Shown piece by piece: positions 55,902 to 64,000 of a DNA stretch of 64,000 nt. Under the pieces are notes generated by a model. The model was not told the origin of the DNA, did not search any database, and saw only the letters and a list, made by a program, of their open reading frames with translations. This stretch comes from Sphingomonas pseudosanguinis. Lineage in GTDB: Bacteria > Pseudomonadota > Alphaproteobacteria > Sphingomonadales > Sphingomonadaceae. Position 1 is the first letter of the stretch, and each line of letters begins with the position of its first letter. Location: assembly GCF_014196255.1 (NCBI RefSeq), contig NZ_JACIDH010000006.1, forward strand, positions 104,774 through 168,773, written 5' to 3'. The translations under genes and the position numbers were made by a program.

Positions 55902-56693
55902 TTACCCCACCGGCTTCAACGTCGCCGAATCAATATGCCAGCGCCGCTGCTCCGCGCTCGATCCGTCCACGTCATTGACCCGTCGCACGACATATTGGCC
56001 GGTGAAGCGCTGCTGTCGGCCATTGTCGAGCTGAGCGTCGACCGTCACCGGGATGGTCGCATAGACCGACCCCGCCGCGCCCTCGCTGGGACCCGTTCGC
56101 CCGATCGTCACGCGGGTCGCGCGGGTATCGGCAAAGCCTTTCTGAAAGTCGGCGAAGCGCTGGCCCGGGCGGCCGTCCGGCCCCCATTGCTGCCACGCGG
56201 TCGCATAGTCATGCGCATTGATCGCGGCATAATAGCGCCGGACCACGCCGGCGGCCGCCGCATCGCTCCTCGAATCGACCGAGCAGCCCGGTGTCGTCGC
56301 CGCATCGTTGCCGAGCAGCGCGCAACTGCGCGCGATCTCGTCCTCGATCAGCGCGCAACTATTGGCGACGTTGCACGGCGGATGCGTGGCGGGGGAGACC
56401 GAGGTGCAGATCTTCACCAGCCGCTGCGCCGCCGCCTGCCCGCGCTCGGCCGAACAGGCGAGCACGCCCTTGGGCTCGGCTGGACGGCTGATCGGCTGGG
56501 CGGTCGCCCCAGAGGCGGGGGCGGGGCCGGGGACCTCGGCGTTGGTCGGGCTGGCTGACGGCGTGGGGCCGGGCGTGCGCACCGTATAGGTTTCGTCCCG
56601 GCTCTCGCCGCCGTTCCCGCAGGCGGCGAGCAGCGGCAGGAGCGCACAGGCCGCGATCCAGGCCCTGGCGCGGTTGGAGGTGATCATCCGCAA
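55902..56693 (-). CDS. Hypothetical lipoprotein
   Basis: A 263-residue predicted lipoprotein of unknown function. The signal ends in the lipobox LLAACG (cysteine near residue 25), followed by a Pro/Ser/Thr/Ala-rich linker to about residue 75. A cysteine-rich central part (LACSAERG, KICTSV, PPCNVANSCALIEDEIARSCALLG, PGCSV) follows, then a C-terminal NTF2-like segment (AAGVVRRYYAAINAHDYATAWQQWGPDG). The start may be either of two in-frame ATGs (56693 or 56687). It is upstream of no clear partner; the response-regulator gene precedes it. Confidence 0.7.
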   Translation of the reverse strand: MRMITSNRARAWIAACALLPLLAACGNGGESRDETYTVRTPGPTPSASPTNAEVPGPAPASGATAQPISRPAEPKGVLACSAERGQAAAQRLVKICTSVSPATHPPCNVANSCALIEDEIARSCALLGNDAATTPGCSVDSRSDAAAAGVVRRYYAAINAHDYATAWQQWGPDGRPGQRFADFQKGFADTRATRVTIGRTGPSEGAAGSVYATIPVTVDAQLDNGRQQRFTGQYVVRRVNDVDGSSAEQRRWHIDSATLKPVG

Positions 56694-56768
56694 ATCTCCG
56701 GCAATGGCATGGGGTTCGAACGCCGGGCGGCGGATCGGGCTCCCCGTCCGGGTGCAGGGTCGGACGGA

Positions 56769-57377
56769 TCAGCGCGACAGGGCGATCAGCTGCGCCACGC
56801 TTTGCGTCCGGGTCTTGGCGAAGACGGCGGCGCGGTGGTCCTCGATCGTCTTGGGCGACAGGCCGAGCAGCCCGGCCACCGCCTTGTTGCCATGACCCTG
56901 CACCAGCAAATCGAACACCTGACGCTCGCGCGGGGACAGCTCCGCCAGCCGCGCCGCCGCCGCGCGCCGCTCGCGCGACCAGGCGATGCCTTCGCGCAAG
57001 GAGGCATTCAGCCGCGCCTCGTCGATCGGCTTTTCCAGATAGTCGAGGCCGCCATGCCGCCGCACCGCATCGACCGCATGCGCGGTGGTCGGCCAGGCGG
57101 TGATGAACAGGATCGCGACATGCGGGTCGAGCGCACGCAGCCGATCGGCAAAGCCGAACCCGTCCAGATCGCCCATCATCACGTCGCTGACCACCGCATG
57201 CGCCGGCATCGCGGGATAGCGACCCAGAAGATCGACCGGATCGCCAAAGGCGCGGGTGACGAAGCCCTGCCGCGCCAGCATCCGCGCGATCGCCGCGCCC
57301 AGATCGGGATCGTCATCGACGACATGGACGACGGCACCGGCAAGGTCGGGGCCAGGATCGGGGAGGGGGTGCGTCAT
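56769..57377 (-). CDS. FixJ/NarL-type response regulator
   Basis: A 202-residue two-component regulator. The receiver domain (about 15-130) has the acidic pair DDD (21-23), phospho-acceptor Asp65 in VVSDVMMGD, switch Thr93 in LFITAW and Lys116 in YLEKPID. The LuxR-type HTH (about 143-202) contains LSPRERQVFDLLVQGHGNKAVAGLLGLSPKTIEDHRAAV. The pattern is closest to FixJ. It overlaps the stop of the upstream histidine kinase by four bases, so the kinase is the likely partner. Confidence 0.9.
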   Translation of the reverse strand: MTHPLPDPGPDLAGAVVHVVDDDPDLGAAIARMLARQGFVTRAFGDPVDLLGRYPAMPAHAVVSDVMMGDLDGFGFADRLRALDPHVAILFITAWPTTAHAVDAVRRHGGLDYLEKPIDEARLNASLREGIAWSRERRAAAARLAELSPRERQVFDLLVQGHGNKAVAGLLGLSPKTIEDHRAAVFAKTRTQSVAQLIALSR

Positions 57378-59029
57378 CGCGGCTCGACCAGCGGCAGCGA
57401 CAGCGTGGCCAGGACCATGCCATCGGCCAGACGGGTGCGCGACAGGGTGCCGCCATGCGCCTCGACGATGGCGCGGGCGATGAAGGTGCCGACGCCCATG
57501 CCGCCATCCTTGGGGGCATGGGACGCGGCGGCGCGGTTCGTCACCGACAGGATGGCGCGGTCCTGCGCGACATCGGCCGAGAGCGTGACGGGCGGCGCGG
57601 GCGACAGGTCTCGCGCCGCCTGCACCGCGTTACGGACCAGGTTCATCACCGCCTGCGCCAGCTCCACCTCCTGCGCCAGGACGAAGGCGTCGGGTGTGGC
57701 GGGGGCGATCTCCAGCGCCACTCCGGCATCGCGCGCCTCGGCACGGGCGAGCGGGGCGACCATGTCGATCAGCGCGGCGATGGCGACCGGCTGCGGACGG
57801 TCGGCCGCATGGCCGCCGAAGCGGCGCAGGCGGCGGATCATCGTCGCCAGATGATCGGCCTTGCGATCGATCAGCGCCGCGCTCTGAGCGATCTCACCGC
57901 CCAGATCGCCCCCAAGGTCGGCGGTCAGGTGGCGCAGGTGGCGCGCCTCGATCGCCAGAGTGGAGAGCGGCTGGCTCGCCTCATGGATCACCGCCACCGA
58001 CATGGCGCGCAGGGTCTTCAGCCGCTCGGCCTGGAAGAGCAGCCGGTCGCGCCGCTCCAGCGTGGCACGTGCGCTCGCCTGCGCATCGGCGAAGCTGCCC
58101 GCGAGGTAACCGGCGACCACGATCGTCGCCAGCGCCAGATGATATTGCAGCCGCTCCGGCGTCGCCATCGCGCCGGCGGTGTCGGGCAAGACGATCAGCA
58201 CGATGATCAGCAGCGCCCCCCAGGCGGCCGCGCGGCCGAAGCGCAGGCCGATCCACGCGACCGCGACCAGCACGGGGGCGGGCTGCACCCCCAGCCCCCC
58301 GGCGGTGAGGAGACGCGAGAGGCCCAGCCCCAGTGCCAGCACGCCCAGCGCCTCGGCCAGCACCGCCAGTGACGGCGCGGGGCGTCTTTGTCGCCCCCGT
58401 CCTTGTGCCAGATCGGCGAGCCAGAGCAGCGGCGGCGCGACGAACAGCGTGCCGAGCAGATCGCCGACGACGAAGGCGGAGAGCGAAACGATGACCTCGC
58501 GCATATTGGTCACGCCGGTCAGTTCGGGATTGTAGAGCGCCTGCGGCACCGCCAGCGCGGCCCCTGCCAGTGGGGCCAGGGTCGCCGCCAGTCCGAAGGG
58601 CATCGGCGCGCTCAGCAAGGTGCCGTGCCGTCGTCCGGCCAGCCAGCGGATGCCCGCGACGGTCAGGCCATAGGCGAAAACGGGGCGGATGATGCCCCAG
58701 ATCGTCATCACGCCCCCCGCCCGGTCGAGCGAGACGAAGCCCAGGACGACATTGTCCAGCACCTCGACCACCGCGATCCACGGCGTCAGCCGCGCGCCCA
58801 TCCGCCACATCAGCGCCAGGCGGAGGCCGGCGGCGGGAAACCAGAGCGAATAGAAGCCCGATCCACTCCACAGATGCGACACGCGGTGCGCGGCGGCGAA
58901 GGCCAGCGCGTAGAGCGCCAGCGCCCACCAGTCCTGCCGATCGAGCCGCACCATTCCCCGTCGCGCGGTCCCGGCATCATCGCCCATGTCGGCGACCGCG
59001 AAACGGAACGGGCGGGGCAGCGCGGTCAT
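57374..59029 (-). CDS. MASE1-domain sensor histidine kinase
   Basis: A 551-residue membrane kinase. Residues 32-315 form a MASE1-type sensor with eight or more transmembrane helices (WWALALYALAFAAAHRVSHLWSG; YSLWFPAAGLRLALMWRMG). The dimerisation helix holds His349 in VIHEASQPLSTLAIEARHL, the HExxQPL pattern typical of FixL-class kinases. The ATPase domain has the N-box MNLVRNAVQAARDL and the G-box GGMGVGTFIARAIVEAHGG. No PAS domain is seen, so the signal is probably read by the membrane part. It is coupled to the FixJ-like gene. Confidence 0.88.
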   Translation of the reverse strand: MTALPRPFRFAVADMGDDAGTARRGMVRLDRQDWWALALYALAFAAAHRVSHLWSGSGFYSLWFPAAGLRLALMWRMGARLTPWIAVVEVLDNVVLGFVSLDRAGGVMTIWGIIRPVFAYGLTVAGIRWLAGRRHGTLLSAPMPFGLAATLAPLAGAALAVPQALYNPELTGVTNMREVIVSLSAFVVGDLLGTLFVAPPLLWLADLAQGRGRQRRPAPSLAVLAEALGVLALGLGLSRLLTAGGLGVQPAPVLVAVAWIGLRFGRAAAWGALLIIVLIVLPDTAGAMATPERLQYHLALATIVVAGYLAGSFADAQASARATLERRDRLLFQAERLKTLRAMSVAVIHEASQPLSTLAIEARHLRHLTADLGGDLGGEIAQSAALIDRKADHLATMIRRLRRFGGHAADRPQPVAIAALIDMVAPLARAEARDAGVALEIAPATPDAFVLAQEVELAQAVMNLVRNAVQAARDLSPAPPVTLSADVAQDRAILSVTNRAAASHAPKDGGMGVGTFIARAIVEAHGGTLSRTRLADGMVLATLSLPLVEPR

Positions 59030-59090
59030 GACATGCTGTCTGGATCAGGCGCGGCCCGCGCGGCATCCGGGAAAATCCCGGATTGCCCAA

Positions 59091-60059
59091 CTAGATGGAG
59101 GGTGCGACCGGCTGGGGCGTGGGGGCGGGTGCCGCCTGGTCGCCGGAGCCTTGCGAAGGGGCTGCGTCGGGCGCGGTGTCGGGAGTGCCGACGACCGGAC
59201 TGGTCACGATGGGCGCCGGCGCCGTGACCGGGGCGACCAGTGCGGCATTCTCGATCAGGTCCAGCGCGTGACGGGCAAGCACATAGCGCCGTGCCGCCCG
59301 CTGCCATGTCTGCGCCGCCGATCCGCCGGCCCCGGGCAGCCGCATGACCTCGGCCCGGGCGGCATCGACCTGACCGCTGTCGAGCAACCGCTGCGCGCGT
59401 TCCAGTCGGCTATTGGGATTGGACGACGGTGCCGACGCCTCGCGAATGACGATCAGCCGGCCGAGTTCCTGGCGCAGCCCTTCCCACCATCCGTCATTGC
59501 CGTTGACGACCAGTTCGGGGCTGAGCGTGTCCAGCCCCTGGCGCAGCGTCTCCAGCGTGACCGGCTGGCGCGCAGCCATGACCAGCACGGTGACCGCGCG
59601 CGGCTCGCTGGCGCCGAAGCGGATGCGCAGCTGCTCCTCGAGATAGCCGAGCGGCTGGCCGCGATCGATCGAACGGCGGGTGGCGGCGGCGACCAGAATC
59701 GCTTCGGCACGACCGGCCTGCACCCCGGCGGCGGCGGAATCGGTGGCGATGGCGGCGGCGCGCGCCTCCAGCGTGGCGAGCTGCGCGGCCAAGGCGGCCT
59801 CACGGGTGGCCAGCGTCATCGGATCGGTGCCGGCGCGGGCGGCATCGCTGCCGGGTGTCGTGGCGGTGGCGCCGGTGCCGGGCTTGGCGGTGACCGCGCG
59901 GGGCGCGCTGGCGGTGGTGCCGCCGAACCAGGACAGGTTGCGCATCGCATAGGCCATCAGGATCAGCCCTGCGGCAAAGGCCAGCAGGATCAGCGCGATG
60001 GTCGCGCCCGTTCGGGGGCCGCGCGATCGCGGTCGGTCGAGTGGCGCGAAGTCGTTCAT
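59091..60059 (-). CDS. Mitofilin-like (Mic60-like) membrane protein
   Basis: A 322-residue protein with one N-terminal transmembrane helix (GATIALILLAFAAGLILMAYAM, residues 18-39) and a long alanine-rich region with heptad-like helices (LATREAALAAQLATLEARAAAIATDSAAAG). The C-terminal domain (about 130-270) contains the mitofilin-type pattern WWEGLRQELGRLIVIREA and RYVLARHALDLIENAAL. The last 50 residues are Pro/Ala-rich. Alphaproteobacterial Mic60 genes usually lie beside hemD/hemY, as here, with a four-base overlap to hemD. A role in membrane organisation is inferred from family and place. Confidence 0.68.
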   Translation of the reverse strand: MNDFAPLDRPRSRGPRTGATIALILLAFAAGLILMAYAMRNLSWFGGTTASAPRAVTAKPGTGATATTPGSDAARAGTDPMTLATREAALAAQLATLEARAAAIATDSAAAGVQAGRAEAILVAAATRRSIDRGQPLGYLEEQLRIRFGASEPRAVTVLVMAARQPVTLETLRQGLDTLSPELVVNGNDGWWEGLRQELGRLIVIREASAPSSNPNSRLERAQRLLDSGQVDAARAEVMRLPGAGGSAAQTWQRAARRYVLARHALDLIENAALVAPVTAPAPIVTSPVVGTPDTAPDAAPSQGSGDQAAPAPTPQPVAPSI

Positions 60060-60739
60060 GCGCCGCTTATCCCCGTGGCGGCTGTCCGGGTCAACGCCCG
60101 CGCGGCGGCGATCATCGCATCGTCGCGCGGCGCCCCGGCGAGCGCCACCGCGCGCCACCCCGGTCCGGCCGCCGCCGCCGTCTTGGCGCTGATCGCGACC
60201 AGCGCGATGGCGGCCCGCTCCACATCATGATCCTCGACCAGTTGGGCGAGCCGCGCCGCCGCACGGGCCGAATGCAGCAGGACGATGGTGCCGGCCAGAT
60301 CGCGTACGGTGTCGGGCGGGATGGCGATCGGCTCGGCGGCATAGACGATGCGTATCATCGCGTCCGTCACCACCCGGTCGCGCCCCGCCAGATGGAGCAG
60401 CCGCGCGAAACCGGCCGCCCGCGCCGCCGCGACCACCGCCGCGGCATCGGTGTCGCCCGTCAGTACCACCGACAGGCCGGCGGCGCGCGCGGCGGCGGCG
60501 GTGGCGGGGCCGACCGCGATCACCGGTCGCGCGGCGAGGCTGGCCAGCGCGGGGCCGGCGAGCCGGACGCCCTGCGCACTGGTGAAGAGCAGTGCATCGA
60601 CTTCCGCCGGATCGGGCGGCGTCCAGTCCAGCGCCTGGGCAACGAAAAGGGGCAACGACCGCGCCGCCAGCCCCGCATCATGCAATGCGGCGATCGTCGC
60701 GGCATTGCCCGGCTCGGGCCGAATGACGACGATCGTCAC
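60056..60739 (-). CDS. hemD: Uroporphyrinogen-III synthase
   Basis: A 227-residue HemD, which cyclises hydroxymethylbilane with D-ring inversion. The sequence is diverged, as is usual, but has VVIRPEPGNAATIAALHDAGL at the start, ALLFTSAQGVRLAG, and VIAVGPATAAAARAAGL; IVLLHSARAAARLAQLVEDH is the matching second-domain strand. The start is GTG at 60737-60739, eight bases after the hemC stop. The stop overlaps the mitofilin-like gene start. Context with hemC makes the call firm. Confidence 0.9.
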   Translation of the reverse strand: MTIVVIRPEPGNAATIAALHDAGLAARSLPLFVAQALDWTPPDPAEVDALLFTSAQGVRLAGPALASLAARPVIAVGPATAAAARAAGLSVVLTGDTDAAAVVAAARAAGFARLLHLAGRDRVVTDAMIRIVYAAEPIAIPPDTVRDLAGTIVLLHSARAAARLAQLVEDHDVERAAIALVAISAKTAAAAGPGWRAVALAGAPRDDAMIAAARALTRTAATGISGA

Positions 60740-60747
60740 GGGGCGGC

Positions 60748-61659
60748 TCAACGCCCTGCGAACAGCTGCCGGACCTCGGGCGGCGCGCGGTCGAGCAGAT
60801 CGGTCGCCAGCCTCGGCCCCAATTCCTCGTCCAGCGCGCCCTCGACCCAGCCGCCGACCCGCGCCGAGCCATCCTCGGCCAGCAATTCGGCGCGCAGCGT
60901 CAGCATCTCGCCCGACAGCGAGGCGAGCGCCGCGACCGGGCTGTGGCAATCCGCCTGGAGCGCGGCGAGCAACGACCGCTCCGCCATGACGCAGGCATGG
61001 GTCTCGGCATGGTCGATCGACGCGATCAACATGGTCGCGGCCGCATCGTCGGCGCGCGTCTCGATCCCGACCGCCCCTTGCGCGGGCGCGGGTAGCATCT
61101 GGTCGGTCGGCACCGCATGGCCGACCTCGCGCCCCAGCCGATCGAGCCCGGCGGCGGCGAGCAGGGTGGCGTCGATTTCCCCGTTCGTTACGGCGGCCAG
61201 GCGCCGGTCGACATTGCCGCGCAGCAGCGTGATGGTCAGGTCGGGCCGGTGCGACAGCATCTGCGCGCGGCGGCGCGGGCTGCTGGTGCCGATCACCGCG
61301 CCGGGGCGCAGTTCGGCGATCGTCTCCGCGCCGATCAGCCGGTCGCGGACATCGGCGCGCGGCAGCATCGCGGCAATGTGCAGCCAGTCGGGCCGGATCG
61401 TCTCGACATCCTTCATCGAATGGACCGAGGCGTCGATCTCGCCGTCGTACAGCGCGCGGTCCAGCTCCTTGGTCCACAGCGCCTTGCCGCCGATCTCGGC
61501 CAGTGCGCGGTCCTGCACGCGGTCGCCGGTGGTCTTGATCGGGACGATCTCGATGGCGTCCTCATCCCACCCCTGCGCCGCCGCCAGCGCCGCGCGCACC
61601 ATATGCGCCTGGGTGAGGGCCAGCGGCGAGCCGCGCGTACCGAGCCGGAAACGAACCAT
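60748..61659 (-). CDS. hemC: Porphobilinogen deaminase (hydroxymethylbilane synthase)
   Basis: A 303-residue HemC that joins four porphobilinogens. The start is [16 protein letters not shown]; Asp84 in VHSMKDVET is the catalytic aspartate, and the Arg-rich site is [10 protein letters not shown]. Cys238 in [12 protein letters not shown] binds the dipyrromethane cofactor. It is the first gene of hemC-hemD-mitofilin and is divergent from tsaD with a 65-base gap. Confidence 0.96.
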   Translation of the reverse strand: MVRFRLGTRGSPLALTQAHMVRAALAAAQGWDEDAIEIVPIKTTGDRVQDRALAEIGGKALWTKELDRALYDGEIDASVHSMKDVETIRPDWLHIAAMLPRADVRDRLIGAETIAELRPGAVIGTSSPRRRAQMLSHRPDLTITLLRGNVDRRLAAVTNGEIDATLLAAAGLDRLGREVGHAVPTDQMLPAPAQGAVGIETRADDAAATMLIASIDHAETHACVMAERSLLAALQADCHSPVAALASLSGEMLTLRAELLAEDGSARVGGWVEGALDEELGPRLATDLLDRAPPEVRQLFAGR

Positions 61660-61724
61660 GGCTCCGCCTTTGCCGTAAACCGACCCCCTTCGACAAGTTG
61701 TCAGCGGGCGGGTATGGAAGAGCC

Positions 61725-62750
61725 ATGCTGATCCTGGGACTGGAATCCTCGTGCGACGAGACCGCCGCCGCGCTTGTCACCGATGACGGCCGCGTGCTGG
61801 CGCACCGGCTGCTGGGGCAGGAGGCGGCGCACGCCCCGTTTGGCGGCGTCGTCCCCGAAATCGCGGCGCGCGCGCATGTCGAGGCGATGGAGCCGCTGGT
61901 CGCCGCCGCCTTCGCCGATGCGGGCGTGACCCTGGCCGATGTCGACGCGATCGCGGCGACGGCGGGGCCGGGGTTGATCGGCGGGGTGATGGTCGGCCTC
62001 GTCACCGGCAAGGCGCTGGCCCATGCGGCGGGCAAGCCGCTGATCGCGGTCAACCATCTGGAGGGCCACGCCCTGTCGCCGCGCCTGTCCGACCGCGACC
62101 TCGCCTATCCGTACCTATTGCTGCTCGTGTCGGGCGGGCATTGCCAGCTGCTGCTGGTCGAGGGGGTCGGGCGCTATCGCCGGATGGCGACGACGATCGA
62201 CGACGCGGCGGGCGAGGCGTTCGACAAGACCGCCAAGTTGCTGGGGCTGGGCTATCCCGGCGGCCCGCGTGTCGAGGCGGCGGCGCGGGAGGGAAACCCC
62301 CATGCAGTGCCGCTGCCCCGGCCGTTGAAGGGTTCAGCCGAGCCGCACTTCTCCTTTGCGGGGCTCAAAAGCGCGGTGGCCCGCGCCGTCGGGCATCATT
62401 CGCCCGAGGACATCGCCGCGTCGTTCCAACAGGCGGTCGTCGACTGCCTGCTCGACCGGACGCGGCGTGCGCTGGCCAATGTCCCGCCCGTCACCGCACT
62501 GGTCGTCGCGGGCGGAGTCGCGGCGAACGGCGTGATCCGGGGGGCGCTGGAGGGACTGGCGGCCGAGCACGGCCTGCGCTTCGTCGCGCCGCCGCTTTGG
62601 CTGTGCACCGACAATGCCGCGATGATCGCCTGGGCGGGCGTCGAGCGGTTCCGCGAGGGGCTGACCGATCCGCTCGACACGCCCGCGCGGGCGCGCTGGC
62701 CGCTCGATCCGGCGGCGGAAGCCGTGCGCGGCGCGGGGGTGAAGGCATGA
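61725..62750 (+). CDS. tsaD: tRNA N6-threonylcarbamoyladenosine transferase TsaD
   Basis: A 341-residue Kae1/TsaD ASKHA-fold protein that transfers the threonylcarbamoyl group to A37 of ANN-decoding tRNAs. Motifs are [15 protein letters not shown], the metal ligands in ARAHVEAM and [28 protein letters not shown] and [13 protein letters not shown]. The ATG at 61725 is chosen at the conserved start. The stop overlaps gpsA (ATGA), a common gene pairing in alphaproteobacteria. Confidence 0.96.
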   Translation: MLILGLESSCDETAAALVTDDGRVLAHRLLGQEAAHAPFGGVVPEIAARAHVEAMEPLVAAAFADAGVTLADVDAIAATAGPGLIGGVMVGLVTGKALAHAAGKPLIAVNHLEGHALSPRLSDRDLAYPYLLLLVSGGHCQLLLVEGVGRYRRMATTIDDAAGEAFDKTAKLLGLGYPGGPRVEAAAREGNPHAVPLPRPLKGSAEPHFSFAGLKSAVARAVGHHSPEDIAASFQQAVVDCLLDRTRRALANVPPVTALVVAGGVAANGVIRGALEGLAAEHGLRFVAPPLWLCTDNAAMIAWAGVERFREGLTDPLDTPARARWPLDPAAEAVRGAGVKA

Positions 62751-63724
62751 AGATCGGGGTGATCGGCGCGGGCGCCTGGGGCACCGCACTGGCGCAGGTG
62801 GCGGCGCATGGGGCTCGGCCGGTGCGGATATGGGCGCGCGATCCGGCGGTGGCGGAGGCGATCAACACGACCCACGCGAACCCGCTCTATCTGCCGAATA
62901 TCGCGCTCTCGCCGAGCATCGAGGCGGTGAGCGATCCGGCGGCGATGGCCGAGATGGACGCGCTGCTGGTCGTCACGCCCGCGCAAGCCGTGGGCGCGGT
63001 GCTGGCGACGATGCCGGTCGGGTCCAAGCCGCTGGTCCTGTGCTCCAAGGGGATCGAGGCGGGCACGCGGCGGCTGGTCGGCGAGGTGGCGCGCGCGATC
63101 CATCCGGGCGCGCCGATCGCGGTCCTGTCCGGCCCGACCTTCGCGCATGAGGTGGCGGCGGGGTTGCCGACGGCGGTGACGCTGGCCTGCGAGGAACCGG
63201 ACCTGCGCAAGGCTCTTTCCGCGCGGATCGCGGCGCCGCATTTCCGGCCCTATGCCACCGACGATGTGACCGGTGCGGAGATCGGCGGCGCGATCAAGAA
63301 CGTCCTCGCCATCGGTTGCGGCGTGGTCGAGGGGGCGGGGCTGGGCCAGAATGCCCGCGCCGCGCTGATCGCGCGCGGCTTTGCGGAGATGACGCGGTTC
63401 GGGCTGGCACGCGGTGGTCGGGCGGAGACGCTGGCGGGCCTGTCCGGCCTGGGCGATCTGGTGCTGACCTGTTCGTCGACCGCCTCGCGCAATTTTTCGC
63501 TCGGCGTCGGCTTGGGGCAGGGGCGGTCGGCGGCGGAGTTGCTGGCCGATCGGCGGACCGTGGCGGAGGGGGCGTTCACCGCCCCCGTGCTGCGCCAGGC
63601 GGCGGCGGAGGCCGGGGTCGATATGCCGGTGTGCGAGGCGGTGTGCCGGTTGCTGGACGGGGCGGCGGTCGGTGAGGTTATCGGGGCGCTGCTGGCCCGG
63701 CCGCTCAAGGCGGAGGGGACGTAA
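62747..63724 (+). CDS. gpsA: Glycerol-3-phosphate dehydrogenase (NAD(P)+)
   Basis: A 325-residue GpsA, making sn-glycerol-3-phosphate for phospholipids. The Rossmann motif is [20 protein letters not shown]; the catalytic lysine is in [17 protein letters not shown], preceded by [18 protein letters not shown], and the substrate loop is [22 protein letters not shown]. Its start overlaps the stop of tsaD by four bases. The 3' end is followed by repeats. Confidence 0.96.
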   Translation: MKIGVIGAGAWGTALAQVAAHGARPVRIWARDPAVAEAINTTHANPLYLPNIALSPSIEAVSDPAAMAEMDALLVVTPAQAVGAVLATMPVGSKPLVLCSKGIEAGTRRLVGEVARAIHPGAPIAVLSGPTFAHEVAAGLPTAVTLACEEPDLRKALSARIAAPHFRPYATDDVTGAEIGGAIKNVLAIGCGVVEGAGLGQNARAALIARGFAEMTRFGLARGGRAETLAGLSGLGDLVLTCSSTASRNFSLGVGLGQGRSAAELLADRRTVAEGAFTAPVLRQAAAEAGVDMPVCEAVCRLLDGAAVGEVIGALLARPLKAEGT

Positions 63725-63730
63725 CCCCAC

Positions 63731-63761
63731 CTCCGTTCAGCCTGAGCGAAGTCGAAGGCCT
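63731..63761. repeat. Palindromic repeat family A, single copy
   Basis: One inverted-orientation copy lies after the gpsA stop, facing the minus-strand frame that enters at the window end. Confidence 0.65.
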
Positions 63762-63821
63762 CGTTGCGACCTTCGCCAAAAGGGACATTTAGGGCAGGAT
63801 GACACGGCGTGAACCCACCCC

Positions 63822-63909
63822 TCCCCTTCAGGGGAGGGGCCGGGGGTGGGGCACTTCTACAGGCGGGCGGCTCGCGGCGTGGCCCCACCCCAACCCCTCC
63901 CCTGAAGGG
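63822..63909. repeat. Family B-like inverted repeat
   Basis: CTCCCCTTCAGGGGAGGGG at the left and CCCCTCCCCTGAAGGGGGAG at the right are inverse forms. Between them GGGTGGGGC pairs with GCCCCACCCC. Confidence 0.6.
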
Positions 63910-63916
63910 GGAGTGT

Positions 63917-64000
63917 TCACTTTGGACTCTGCAGGCGTTTTCTGGCGAGGAAGATGTCGAGGGTGATCTCGAGCATGTGCTGGGTCTTGGAGGCGCGCTT
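63917..64000 (-). CDS. 3' end of an unidentified gene
   Basis: The last 27 codons and stop (TGA at 63919-63917) of a minus-strand frame that continues beyond the window. The visible end is KTQHMLEITLDIFLARKRLQ with a basic, helical character. It is too short to identify. The frame is convergent with gpsA and separated from it by repeats. Confidence 0.4.
   Translation of the reverse strand, partial: KRASKTQHMLEITLDIFLARKRLQSPK

Overview
The window is GC-rich, tightly packed chromosomal DNA from an alphaproteobacterium, most likely a member of the Sphingomonadaceae. Pointers are the gene order hemE / ppsR-maf-aroE-coaE-dnaQ (the order next to the Caulobacter origin of replication), a ubiquinol-cytochrome c chaperone, a DUF1491 protein, a CarD regulator, a TIGR02186-TauE pair, a CrtZ carotene hydroxylase, a PQQ glucose dehydrogenase, an alphaproteobacterial LexA box (GTTC-N7-GTTC) and a dense cluster of GANTC (CcrM) sites. 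I see about 63 protein genes, no rRNA or tRNA, no CRISPR array and no intact insertion sequence.

Layout. 1-4.9 kb: the end of a SixA-like phosphatase, DUF177 and cytochrome bc1 chaperone genes, the lipoprotein BamE and rho, then hemJ-hemE. 5.95-6.26 kb: an origin-like intergenic region between hemE and ppsR, with one perfect and several near-consensus DnaA boxes and ten GANTC sites in 185 bp. A second region at 325-577 has four perfect DnaA boxes. 6.3-13.1 kb: a co-directional block (ppsR, maf, aroE, coaE, dnaQ, hpf, ptsN, thioesterase, DUF1491, SleB-type hydrolase and SOS-type mmcB). 13.2-21.2 kb: four glycoside hydrolases (GH30, GH2, GH51, GH43) that read as a set for type II arabinogalactan. 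21.4-27.1 kb: membrane glucose dehydrogenase, a lipase-like hydrolase and three head-GIN-domain proteins. 27.2-33.2 kb: carD, ferredoxin, S4 protein, SUV3-like helicase and an M23 peptidase. 33.2-42.2 kb: a HerA-like ATPase, TIGR02186/TauE, a reduced NfrA/NfrB-like pair, an MFS transporter, a dipeptidase and acylphosphatase. 42.4-50.8 kb: etfA-etfB, sucC, crtZ, a PilZ protein, prs, gltX, and ybbN-LON-like-Trm112. 51-55.6 kb: MAPEG, VOC, a UbiH-family hydroxylase and ftsK. 55.9-64 kb: a lipoprotein, a FixJ-like/MASE1 two-component pair, a mitofilin-like gene with hemD-hemC, then divergent tsaD-gpsA.

The intergenic DNA carries several palindromic repeat families. One (core near TTCGACTTCGCTCAGGCTGA, usually as inverted pairs) occurs only at convergent gene ends: all seven convergent junctions wide enough to hold it, except the one at 324-599 that holds the DnaA-box cluster. 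A second family (ends CTCCCC...GGGGAG) lies mostly between co-directional genes. One such gap also holds a perfect 29-bp inverted repeat framed by 21-bp direct repeats. Downstream of rho there is a run of consecutive perfect stem-loops with no assigned function.

Functionally most of the window is housekeeping: replication start and chromosome segregation (DnaA boxes, dnaQ, ftsK), heme synthesis (hemE, hemJ, hemC, hemD), translation and RNA metabolism (rho, gltX, tsaD, hpf), and energy metabolism (etf, sucC, bc1 chaperone). The accessory parts are the arabinogalactan locus, the NfrAB-like glycan pair and the tandem GIN-domain genes.
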